From JBDHRG01 sp039807445 (GTDB lineage: Bacteria > Pseudomonadota > Gammaproteobacteria > Competibacterales > Competibacteraceae): a DNA stretch of 17,182 bases. Below, one piece after another: positions 6,156 to 14,529 of the stretch. The stretch is from contig JBDHRG010000072.1 of the NCBI GenBank assembly GCA_039807445.1, positions 1 to 17,182 of the forward strand, read 5' to 3'. Numbering within the stretch: position 1 is the stretch's first letter; every line of letters starts with the position of its first letter. A program made the position numbers and the translations under genes. The notes beneath the pieces were generated by a model that was given only the letters and a program-made list of their open reading frames with translations, ran no database searches and was not told the DNA's origin.

Positions 6156-7214
6156 GTGAGCCGGCAAAAGACCTTTCCCGTCAACCCGCTGTCGGAGCGG
6201 GCCCAGCAGCTGCTGAAGGCGCTGGTCGAGCGCTACATCTTCGAGGGACAGCCGGTCGGTTCGCGCACGCTCGCGCGCGGCACCGGCATGGACTTGAGCC
6301 CGGCGACGATCCGCAACGTGATGGCCGACCTCGAGGAGCTCGGCTTCCTGTGCGCGCCGCACACCTCGGCCGGACGCGTGCCGACGGTGCGCGGCTACCG
6401 CTTCTTCGTCGATGCGCTGATGCAGGTGCAGCCGCTCGAGGCGAAGGCGGTCGAGCAGCTCAGGCGCGAACTCGATCCGCAGGCTTCGACCGCGGACCTG
6501 GTGCAGACCGCCTCGGGGCTGCTATCGGACATCTCGCACCTGGCCGGCGTGGTGATGATGCCGCGGCGCGAGTCGGTGACGCTGCGCCAGGTCGAGTTCC
6601 TGCCGCTGTCGGACCGCCGCGTGCTCGCGATCGTGGTCGTCAACGAGCGCGAGGTGCAGAACCGTATCCTCCACAGCGCGCGCGACTACACCCCTGCCGA
6701 ACTGGTCGAGGCGGCCAACTACCTGAACGCGCTGTTCGCCGGGCGCGACATCGTGCAGGCGCGCGCCGACCTGCTCGCCGAGATGCGCGAGGCGCGCGAC
6801 TCGATGAACGAGCTCACGCGCCGCGCCGTCGAGATGGCCGAGCAAGCCTTCGAGCCCGGCGGCGAAGCCGACGACTTCGTGCTGGCCGGGCAGACCAAGC
6901 TGATGAGCTTCGCCGAGCTGGCCAACGTCGAGCGGCTGAAGCATCTGTTCGACGCCTTCACGCAGAAGCGCGACTTGCTGAGCCTGCTCGACCAGTGCAT
7001 GCACGCCCAGGGCGTGCAGATCTTCATCGGCGACGAAGCCGGTTACGAAGTGCTCGACGAGTGCAGCGTGATCGCCGCGCCCTACGGCAGCGGCGGGCGC
7101 GTGCTCGGCGTGCTGGGCGTCATCGGTCCGACGCGCATGGCTTACGAGCGCGTGGTGCCGCTGGTCGACGTGACCGCGAAGCTGCTGTCCTCGGCCTTGA
7201 ATTCGCGCGCCTGA
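6156..7214 (+). CDS. hrcA: Heat-inducible transcription repressor HrcA
   Basis: The product (352 residues from this start) binds CIRCE and represses chaperone genes. The N-terminal winged helix reads LSERAQQLLKALVERYIFEGQPVGSRTLA, LSPATIRNVMADLEELGFL and the wing PHTSAGRVPTVRGYRFFVD, all family hallmarks. The C-terminal GAF-like half ends with FIGDEAGYEVLDECSVIAAPYG and GVIGPTRMAYERVVPLVD. The open frame reaches a GTG at 6129, but that codon lies inside the CIRCE spacer. In-frame GTGs at 6144 and 6156 lie after the operator; I prefer 6156, which has AAGGTG (6141-6146) upstream. Homologues begin only a few residues before LSERAQ. It heads the hrcA-grpE-dnaK-dnaJ cluster. Confidence 0.95.
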   Translation: MSRQKTFPVNPLSERAQQLLKALVERYIFEGQPVGSRTLARGTGMDLSPATIRNVMADLEELGFLCAPHTSAGRVPTVRGYRFFVDALMQVQPLEAKAVEQLRRELDPQASTADLVQTASGLLSDISHLAGVVMMPRRESVTLRQVEFLPLSDRRVLAIVVVNEREVQNRILHSARDYTPAELVEAANYLNALFAGRDIVQARADLLAEMREARDSMNELTRRAVEMAEQAFEPGGEADDFVLAGQTKLMSFAELANVERLKHLFDAFTQKRDLLSLLDQCMHAQGVQIFIGDEAGYEVLDECSVIAAPYGSGGRVLGVLGVIGPTRMAYERVVPLVDVTAKLLSSALNSRA

Positions 7215-7224
7215 ATCCCCACTT
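7196..7224 (+). promoter_or_regulatory. sigma32-like heat-shock promoter before grpE
   Basis: CTTGAAT (7196-7202), a 14-nt spacer and CCCCACTT (7217-7224) resemble the sigma32 consensus CTTGAAA-N13/14-CCCCATNT. The -35 lies inside the end of hrcA and the -10 directly after its stop codon. grpE begins 67 nt downstream. The -10 has one core mismatch (C for T after CCCCA). Confidence 0.6.
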
Positions 7225-7235
7225 CGCGCATGATG

Positions 7236-7252
7236 CGGCTGCCGTGCAGCCG
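7236..7252 (+). other. Small hairpin in the grpE leader
   Basis: CGGCTGC (7236-7242) and GCAGCCG (7246-7252) form a perfect 7-bp stem with a 3-nt loop, 39 nt before the grpE ATG. A short T-run (CTTTT) lies about 10 nt further on, too far for a standard terminator. It could be a leader structure or attenuator. Confidence 0.35.
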
Positions 7253-7291
7253 TGCGCACCGCTTTTCGTTCGAATCGCTGGAGAGCACCGG

Positions 7292-7843
7292 ATGAGCCAA
7301 GAAGATCCCAAGGCCGTCGAGGCCGGCGCCGCCGAGGCGCACGACCACGAGCTGCTGGCCACCCCCGAACAGGAGATCGCCAACCTGCGCGACGAGCTCG
7401 CCCAGGCGCAGGCCCGGGCCGAGGAGCACTGGGCGCAGTTCCTGGCCGCGCGCGCCGAGATCGACAATCTGCGTAAGCGCGCCGAGCGCGATCTCGCCAA
7501 TGCGCACAAGTTCGCGCTGGAGAAGTTCTTCGGCGAGCTGCTGCCGGTGCGCGACAGCCTGGAGATGGGCATCGCCGCGGCGGTCGAGGGTGCCGACTTC
7601 GCCCAGCTGCGCGAAGGCGCCGAGCTGACGCTGAAGATGCTTGAGACCGCGATGGACAAGTTCGGGCTGTCGGTGGTCGACCCGCAGGGCGGGAAGTTCG
7701 ACCCCGAGCGCCACGAGGCGCTGGCGATGGCGCCGGTGCCCGGCGCCGAACCCAACAGCGTCGTGCAGGTCGTGCAGAAGGGCTACGTGCTCAACGAGCG
7801 CCTGGTGCGCCCGGCCAAGGTCATCGTCGCGCGCGCGCCGTAG
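7292..7843 (+). CDS. grpE: Nucleotide exchange factor GrpE
   Basis: The 183-residue homodimeric co-chaperone releases ADP from DnaK. After an acidic disordered N-terminus (about 1-25), a long coiled-coil helix contains EEHWAQFLAARAEIDNLRKR and ERDLANAHKFALEKF, then ELLPVRDSLE. The C-terminal beta domain holds MLETAMDKFGLSVVDPQGGKFDPERHEA and the family signature QVVQKGYVLNERLVRPAKVIVA. GGAGAG lies 6 nt before the ATG. Spacing to hrcA is 77 bp and to dnaK 88 bp, and each gap holds a sigma32-like promoter. Confidence 0.97.
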   Translation: MSQEDPKAVEAGAAEAHDHELLATPEQEIANLRDELAQAQARAEEHWAQFLAARAEIDNLRKRAERDLANAHKFALEKFFGELLPVRDSLEMGIAAAVEGADFAQLREGAELTLKMLETAMDKFGLSVVDPQGGKFDPERHEALAMAPVPGAEPNSVVQVVQKGYVLNERLVRPAKVIVARAP

Positions 7844-7851
7844 CGCGCCTT

Positions 7852-7879
7852 CTTGAAAGTCGGCGCCCGGCCCCCATAA
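7852..7879 (+). promoter_or_regulatory. sigma32-type heat-shock promoter of dnaK
   Basis: CTTGAAA (7852-7858), 13 nt of spacer and CCCCATAA (7872-7879) match the sigma32 consensus closely, 52 nt upstream of the dnaK ATG. No CIRCE is seen in this gap, so dnaK appears to respond to RpoH directly, while HrcA acts on the hrcA promoter upstream. Confidence 0.85.
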
Positions 7880-7931
7880 AGCCAGGCAACCGCGCAGCGC
7901 GGACACCGAACCATTCTGAGCAGAGGACATC

Positions 7932-9863
<1,932 letters not shown>

Positions 9864-9883
9864 GCCCGCCGGTGCAGGGCGCG

Positions 9884-9921
9884 GGCCGGGGGCGGGAGCG
9901 GTGGTGCTCCCGCCCCCGGCC
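9884..9921 (+). terminator. Strong GC hairpin between dnaK and dnaJ
   Basis: Arms 9884-9899 and 9906-9921 pair perfectly over 16 bp with a 6-nt loop GGTGGT, followed by TTGTCGTTT. It is a very stable structure 20 nt after the dnaK stop and 35 nt before the dnaJ start. The T-tract is broken, so it could be a partial terminator or an mRNA 3'-stabilising structure that sets DnaK above DnaJ. No separate dnaJ promoter is evident. Confidence 0.75.
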
Positions 9922-9956
9922 TTGTCGTTTGCACCGCTGCCACCACGGACCCAGCC

Positions 9957-11102
9957 ATGGCCAAGCGCGATTTCTATGAAGTGCTCGGCGTCGCCAAGAA
10001 CGCCAGCGACGACGACATCAAGAAGGCGTACCGGCGCCTCGCGATGAAACACCACCCCGACCGCAATCCGAACGACGCGGAAGCCGAGGAGCGATTCAAG
10101 GAAACCAAGGAGGCCTACGAAGTCCTGTCCGACGCGCGCAAGCGCGCCGCCTACGACCAGTTCGGCCACGCCGGCGTCGAAGGGGGGCCGGGCGGGGCGG
10201 GTGCGGGCGGCTTCGGCGGCCCGGGCGGCTTCGGCGACATCTTCGGCGACATCTTCGGCGACATCTTCAGCGGCGGGGGGCGTGGCGGCGCTTCGGCGGC
10301 GTACCGCGGCGCCGACTTGCGCTACGTGCTCGACCTGACGCTCGAGGAGGTGGTGTTCGGCACCACGGCGAAGATCCGCGTGCCGACGCTGGTGTCGTGC
10401 GACGCCTGCCACGGCTCGGGCGCGAAGAAGGGTACCAAGCCGGTGGCCTGCCCGACCTGCAACGGCGTCGGCCAGGTGCGTATCCAGCAGGGCTTCTTCT
10501 CGATCCAGCAGACCTGTCCGCGCTGCCACGGCCGCGGCGTGATGATCGCCGACCCCTGCGACGAATGCCACGGCCACGGCCGCGTGCAGAGCCAGAAGAC
10601 GCTGTCGGTCAAGGTGCCGCCCGGCGTCGACGAGGGCGACCGTATCCGCCTGGCCGGCGAAGGCGAGGCCGGCGAGAACGGCGGCCCGCCGGGCGACCTG
10701 TACGTGCAGATCCGCGTCAAGCCGCACCCGATCTTCACGCGCGAAGAGAACGACCTCTACTGCGAAGTGCCGATCAGCTTCCCGATGGCGGCGCTCGGCG
10801 GCGAGATCGAGGTGCCGACGCTCGACGGGCGCGTGGTGCTGAAGGTGCCGGTCGAGACGCAGACCGGGCGCGTGTTCCGGCTGCGCGGCAAAGGCGTCAA
10901 GCCGGTGCGCGGCGGCGCGCAGGGCGATCTGCTGTGCAAGGTCGTGATCGAGACCCCGGTCAACCTGACCGCCGAGCAGCGCGACCTGCTCAGCCGGTTC
11001 GCCGCCACGCTCGGCGACCATCCGGGTGAACACGCGCCGCAGGAGAGCAGCTGGCTCGACCGGGCGAAGAAGTTCTGGGACGAGATGACCGGGTCGAGCT
11101 GA
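9957..11102 (+). CDS. dnaJ: Chaperone protein DnaJ (type I Hsp40)
   Basis: The 381-residue DnaK co-chaperone stimulates ATP hydrolysis and delivers substrates. The J domain (1-70) has the HPD motif at 33-35. A Gly/Phe region (about 75-110) contains the tandem GDIF repeat encoded by three identical 12-nt units (10233-10268). Four zinc-binding CxxCxGxG repeats follow: CDACHGSG (148), CPTCNGVG (165), CPRCHGRG (187), CDECHGHG (201). The C-terminal substrate domains include VPPGVDEGDRIRLAGEGEAG and GDLYVQIRVKPHPIF. It is a complete type I DnaJ. The start ATG follows the dnaK hairpin. The next gene starts 8 bp after its stop, so they are probably co-transcribed. Confidence 0.98.
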   Translation: MAKRDFYEVLGVAKNASDDDIKKAYRRLAMKHHPDRNPNDAEAEERFKETKEAYEVLSDARKRAAYDQFGHAGVEGGPGGAGAGGFGGPGGFGDIFGDIFGDIFSGGGRGGASAAYRGADLRYVLDLTLEEVVFGTTAKIRVPTLVSCDACHGSGAKKGTKPVACPTCNGVGQVRIQQGFFSIQQTCPRCHGRGVMIADPCDECHGHGRVQSQKTLSVKVPPGVDEGDRIRLAGEGEAGENGGPPGDLYVQIRVKPHPIFTREENDLYCEVPISFPMAALGGEIEVPTLDGRVVLKVPVETQTGRVFRLRGKGVKPVRGGAQGDLLCKVVIETPVNLTAEQRDLLSRFAATLGDHPGEHAPQESSWLDRAKKFWDEMTGSS

Positions 11103-11110
11103 GGCGCGCG

Positions 11111-11626
11111 ATGCTGATCGGATTCCAGCCGATCGCCGCGCCCGGGGCGCGCGTCCTCGTCCTCGGCTCGATGCCGTCGGTCGCCTCGCTCGCGGCGCAG
11201 CAGTACTACGGCCACCCGCGCAATGCGTTCTGGCCGCTGATCGAGGCGCTGTTCGGCGTGCCGCGCGATGCGCCCTACGCCGAGCGCTGCGCGCGACTCG
11301 CCGCGCACCGAGTCGCGGTCTGGGACGTGCTCGCCGCGTGCCGCCGCGAGGGCAGCCTCGATGCAGCGATCGAACCGGGGTCGATCGAAGTCAACGACTT
11401 CCAGGGTTTCCTCGCCGGGCAGCCGGGCATCGCCCACGTGTTCTTCAACGGCGGCACCGCCGAGGCGGTATTCCGCCGCCGCGTGCTGCCCGGGCTCGGC
11501 GCGCGCGCCGCGGCGCTCGCGCTGGCGCGGCTGCCGTCGACCAGCCCGGCGCACGCCGGGCGCTCGCTCGAGCAGAAGCTCGCCGTGTGGCGCGCGCTGC
11601 TCGATGCGCTCGGTGGCCCGGCGTAG
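11111..11626 (+). CDS. DNA-deoxyinosine (hypoxanthine) glycosylase, UDG superfamily family 6
   Basis: The 171-residue product has the features of the HDG family: VLVLGSMPSVASL (15-27), QYYGHPRNAFW (31-41), a VWDVL strand near 70-74, NDFQGF (95-100), FFNGGTAE (111-118) and LPSTSPAHA (141-149). In this superfamily the first motif and the Ser-Pro-rich last motif line the base pocket. The Asn in HPRNAFW is the likely catalytic residue, by comparison with characterised archaeal family 6 enzymes. Such enzymes excise hypoxanthine arising from adenine deamination. The start is fixed by a GAGG (11101-11104) overlapping the dnaJ stop. It follows dnaJ by 8 bp and precedes a ferritin-like gene by 22 bp, so heat-shock read-through is plausible. 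Family call is good; activity is inferred. Confidence 0.85.
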   Translation: MLIGFQPIAAPGARVLVLGSMPSVASLAAQQYYGHPRNAFWPLIEALFGVPRDAPYAERCARLAAHRVAVWDVLAACRREGSLDAAIEPGSIEVNDFQGFLAGQPGIAHVFFNGGTAEAVFRRRVLPGLGARAAALALARLPSTSPAHAGRSLEQKLAVWRALLDALGGPA

Positions 11627-11648
11627 ACTGGTACGTTTGCAGCGACCG

Positions 11649-12470
11649 ATGCCGACGATGACCGCGCTCTCCGTGCACGCCGCCGCGCGGGCGGCGATCG
11701 CCGCCCACGATCCCGACGACAAGGTTCGTCTGGCCGAGGCGCTGCACGCCGCCTGGCAGGCCGGCCGGCGTCGACTCGACGAGCCGGTGCCGGCGGAAGC
11801 CATCGCCGTGCCGGGGCGGCCGCCGCGGCTGCGGCTGGTGCATCCGCGCGAGGTGCCGCGGCGCGCGCTGGGAACGGCGGAGGGGCGCGCGGCGCTGATC
11901 CACGCGGTCGCGCACATCGAGTTCAATGCGATCGACCTGGCGCTCGATGCCGTCTACCGCTTCCGCGGCCTGCCCGCCGACTATTACGGCGACTGGCTGC
12001 GCGTGGCCGCCGAAGAGGCATATCACTTCGGGTTGATGCGCGCGCGGCTGCGCGCGCACGGCATGGCCTACGGCGATCTGCCGGCGCATGAGGGGCTGTG
12101 GGACGCGGCGGTCAAGACCGCGCACGATCCGCTGGTGCGGATGGCGCTGGTGCCACGCGTGCTCGAGGCGCGCGGGCTCGACGTCACCCCCGGCATGATT
12201 TCGCGGCTGGCCGCGGCTGGCGACGCCGAAACCGTGGGCTGCCTCCAGATCATCCTGCGCGACGAAGTCGGCCACGTCGCCGTCGGCTCGCGCTGGTTCA
12301 GGCATCTGTGCGCCGAGCGCGGGCTGGCGCCCGAGCCGACCTTCGTGCGCCTGTTGCGCGAATACCGCATCGCGGTGCATCCGCCGTTCAACACCGACGC
12401 GCGGCGGCGCGGCGGCTTCAGCGCCGAGGAACTGGCGAGCCTCGAGCGGCTGAAGCCCGATCGGAGGTAG
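11649..12470 (+). CDS. DUF455 family ferritin-like protein
   Basis: The product (273 residues from this start) belongs to the DUF455 ferritin-like group. A PGRPPRLRLVHPREVPRR segment and RAALIHAVAHIEFNAIDLALD precede AEEAYHFGLMRARL, VPRVLEARGLDVTPGM and ILRDEVGHVAVGSRWF. The candidate di-iron ligands are Glu91, Glu122/123 with His126, Glu173, Glu206 and His209, the pattern of a four-helix ferritin-like bundle. The substrate is unknown; some relatives have been linked to tRNA hydroxylation or metal oxidation, but nothing here decides. ATG at 11649 and ATG at 11658 are both possible, and the ribosome binding site is weak. It sits 22 bp after the glycosylase gene and 33 bp before the HugZ-like gene, all on one strand. 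Confidence 0.83.
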   Translation: MPTMTALSVHAAARAAIAAHDPDDKVRLAEALHAAWQAGRRRLDEPVPAEAIAVPGRPPRLRLVHPREVPRRALGTAEGRAALIHAVAHIEFNAIDLALDAVYRFRGLPADYYGDWLRVAAEEAYHFGLMRARLRAHGMAYGDLPAHEGLWDAAVKTAHDPLVRMALVPRVLEARGLDVTPGMISRLAAAGDAETVGCLQIILRDEVGHVAVGSRWFRHLCAERGLAPEPTFVRLLREYRIAVHPPFNTDARRRGGFSAEELASLERLKPDRR

Positions 12471-12503
12471 ACTGCGAGCGGTTTCCGGACGGGAGCGCTC
12501 CGC

Positions 12504-13226
12504 ATGTCGACCCCTTTCGAATTGCGCCAGCGCATGCGCGGCTGCGACCGCGCAGTGCTCGGCACCGTGGCGTGCGACGACGGCCGCGGGCTCGAAGGCT
12601 ACCCGAGCGGCTCGCTGGCGCTGGCGAGCTTCGATCACGCCGGGCATCCGCTGCTGCTGCTGTCGAGGCTCGCGCACCATGCGCGCAACCTGGCCCTCGA
12701 TCCGCGCGCCAGCCTGCACTTCGAGCTCGAGCGCGCACCGCTGGAGCCGCTCGCCGGCGCGCGGCTGGTGCTGTTCGGCCGCGCCGGGCGCGCCGCCGAC
12801 GAGCGCCTGCTCGCGCGCGTGCTGCGCCGCCACCCCGAGGCGGCGCTGTACGCGGCGCTCGACTTCGAGCTGTACCGGCTGGTGGTCGAGCGCGTGCACG
12901 TCAACGGCGGCTACGGCGCCGCGCGCTGGTTTTCGGCGGGCGACTTCGCCGGTGCCGAACCCGAAGGCCTGGCGGCGGCCGAGGAGGGGGTCGTCGGCCA
13001 CATCAACGACGAGCACCGGGAGGCGCTGGCGCTGCTCGCGCGCCACGCCGGCTTCGCCGAGGATGCGTGGCGGATGACGGGGATCGATCCCGACGGCTTC
13101 GATCTGCGCGGCGAGCGCAGCGGCCTCGCGCGCATCGCCTTCGACCGGCCGCTGCTGACGGCGGCCGAGGTGCGGCCGCGGCTGGTGGCGCTGACGCGCG
13201 CCGCGCGTGCGGCGCTGGGCGGCTAG
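12504..13226 (+). CDS. HugZ-like pyridoxamine-5'-phosphate-oxidase-fold protein with DUF2470 C-terminus
   Basis: The 240-residue product has an N-terminal FMN-binding split barrel (about 1-150) with GTVACDDGRGLEGYPSGSLA, HPLLLLSRLAHHARNLALDPRASL, LVLFGRAG and the strand-turn HVNGGYGAARWF. A DUF2470 domain (about 158-238) follows, with HINDEHREAL (166-175) and a DPDGFDLR segment. This two-domain order is that of HugZ/HutZ, which bind or degrade heme. The His in the DUF2470 loop is the heme-ligand candidate by analogy. Heme degradation is a hypothesis; many relatives are simply uncharacterised. GGGAGCG precedes the ATG. Its stop shares the palindrome CTAG (13223-13226) with the stop of the convergent lpxH. 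Confidence 0.8.
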   Translation: MSTPFELRQRMRGCDRAVLGTVACDDGRGLEGYPSGSLALASFDHAGHPLLLLSRLAHHARNLALDPRASLHFELERAPLEPLAGARLVLFGRAGRAADERLLARVLRRHPEAALYAALDFELYRLVVERVHVNGGYGAARWFSAGDFAGAEPEGLAAAEEGVVGHINDEHREALALLARHAGFAEDAWRMTGIDPDGFDLRGERSGLARIAFDRPLLTAAEVRPRLVALTRAARAALGG

Positions 13227-13945
13227 CGGCCGTGCAGCCCCTCGAGTTGCAGTCCGTCGGGTTCGACCACCAGGACGCTGCCCTGCGCGTACCAGTCACC
13301 GAGCACGATGCGCCGGGCGGTTTCGCCATCGAGCTCGAGTGCGTGGATCGCCGGGCGATGCGTATGGCCGTGGATCATCTGCGTGACGCCGTGAGCGCGC
13401 AGCGCGGCGCGCACGGCGTCCTGGTTGACATCCATGATCGCCGCCACCTTGTTCCGCATCGCGCCGCGGCTGTCTTCGCGCAGCTGCGCGGCGAGCGCGC
13501 GGCGCTGCGCGAGCGGCAGCGCCAGCAGTTGCGCGACGCGCGCGGGGGCGCGGATCTGGGTGCGGAACGCCTGGTAAGCGGTATCGTCGGTGCACAGCTG
13601 GTCGCCATGCAGCAGCAGCGTCGGCGTGCCGTACAGCCCGATCACCGAGTATTCCGGCAGCAGCCGCAGTCCGGCCGTTGCCGCGTAGCGCTCGCCGAGC
13701 AGGAAGTCGCGGTTGCCGTGCACGAAGTGCAGCCGCGTGTGCCGGCTCGCCGCCTTCAAGGCGGCGGCGAGTTCGGCGGCGAGCTCGGCGTCGTCGTCGT
13801 CGCCGATCCACGCCTCGAACAGGTCGCCGAGGATGTACAGCGCCTCGGCGCGCGGCACGCGGTCCTCCAGGAACTCGAGGAACAGCGCCGTGGTGGCCGG
13901 CCGCGCCGCGTCGAGGTGCAGGTCGGAAATGAACAGCGTGGTCAT
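13223..13945 (-). CDS. lpxH: UDP-2,3-diacylglucosamine diphosphatase LpxH
   Basis: The 240-residue calcineurin-like metallophosphoesterase cleaves UDP-2,3-diacylglucosamine to lipid X at the inner membrane in lipid A synthesis. Metal-binding motifs are complete: D8-L-H10, GD41LF, GN78RD, His113 in LLLHGD, and GH194TH196RP. YILGDLFEAWIGDD (37-50) and FVHGNRDFLLG are specific for LpxH rather than generic phosphoesterases. It is the last gene of a minus-strand group after two cyclophilins, and the gap to ppiB is filled with heptanucleotide repeats. No strong Shine-Dalgarno is visible before its ATG; only GAAGA lies close. Confidence 0.96.
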   Translation of the reverse strand: MTTLFISDLHLDAARPATTALFLEFLEDRVPRAEALYILGDLFEAWIGDDDDAELAAELAAALKAASRHTRLHFVHGNRDFLLGERYAATAGLRLLPEYSVIGLYGTPTLLLHGDQLCTDDTAYQAFRTQIRAPARVAQLLALPLAQRRALAAQLREDSRGAMRNKVAAIMDVNQDAVRAALRAHGVTQMIHGHTHRPAIHALELDGETARRIVLGDWYAQGSVLVVEPDGLQLEGLHGR

Positions 13946-13952
13946 GTCTTCG

Positions 13953-14026
13953 GTGAGGCGTGAGGCGTGAGGCGTGAGGCGGAAAGGCGCCTCTTCTCCT
14001 CACCCCTCACCCCTCGCTCCTCACTG
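13953..14026. repeat. Heptanucleotide repeat array between ppiB and lpxH
   Basis: Four exact tandem copies of GTGAGGC lie at 13953-13980. After an 18-nt centre, related heptads of opposite orientation follow: CTCACCC at 13999-14005 and 14006-14012, CTCGCTC at 14013-14019 and CTCACTG at 14020-14026. The two halves can pair (GTGAGG with CCTCAC) into a hairpin in several registers. The last copy overlaps the ppiB stop (14021-14023), and the array ends about 7 bp before the lpxH ATG, so it makes up most of the lpxH leader. Confidence 0.85.
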
Positions 14027-14509
14027 TGCGATTTCGACCTTCTCGATCACGACGTCTTCGACCGGCACGTCGGCGTGGGGACCGCGACGCGTGGTCTGCA
14101 CGGCGACGATCCGGTCGACCACGTCCATGCCGGCGCTGACCTTGCCGAACACGCAGTAGCCCCAGCCGTCCTGCCCTGGGTAGTCGAGGAAGGCGTTGTC
14201 GGCGACATTGATGAAGAATTGCGAGCTCGCCGAGTGCGGCGCCGAGGTGCGCGCCATCGCGATGCTGCCGCGCGTGTTCTTCAGGCCGTTGGCGGCTTCG
14301 TTGGCGATCGGCGCGCGCGTCTCCTTCTGCGCCAGCCCGGCGCCCATGCCGCCGCCCTGGATCATGAAGCCCGGGATCACGCGGTGGAACAGCGTGCCCT
14401 CGTAGAAGCCGTCCCGCGCGTACTGCACGAAGTTGGCGACGGTGGCCGGCGCCCGGTCGGCGTCGAGCTCGAGCGTGATGATGCCGAGCGAAGTGTGCAG
14501 GTGGATCAT
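14021..14509 (-). CDS. ppiB: Cytoplasmic peptidyl-prolyl cis-trans isomerase, cyclophilin type
   Basis: The 162-residue cyclophilin has no signal peptide. It begins MIHLHTSLGIITLELDADRAP and contains the catalytic core FHRVIPGFMIQGGG, then NGLKNTRGSIAMARTS, SASSQFFINVADNAFLD and GYCVFGKVSAGMDVVDRI. Arg, Phe and Gln of the proline-binding pocket are all present (FHR, FMIQ). Length matches the PpiB group. AGGAGA lies 5 nt before the ATG. It lies 20 bp after the secreted paralogue on the same strand and shares long, nearly identical DNA stretches with it, evidence of tandem duplication. Confidence 0.94.
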   Translation of the reverse strand: MIHLHTSLGIITLELDADRAPATVANFVQYARDGFYEGTLFHRVIPGFMIQGGGMGAGLAQKETRAPIANEAANGLKNTRGSIAMARTSAPHSASSQFFINVADNAFLDYPGQDGWGYCVFGKVSAGMDVVDRIVAVQTTRRGPHADVPVEDVVIEKVEIAQ

Positions 14510-14529
14510 CGCGGTCTCCTGGTGCGAGT

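Noticed and set aside
6107..7290. Upstream extension of the grpE frame through hrcA
   Set aside because: It is an out-of-frame reading of hrcA. GrpE similarity and a ribosome binding site begin only at 7292.
10233..10268. Three identical 12-nt tandem units inside dnaJ
   Set aside because: They encode GDIF repeats in the Gly/Phe region, which are ordinary in DnaJ proteins; not treated as a separate repeat element.
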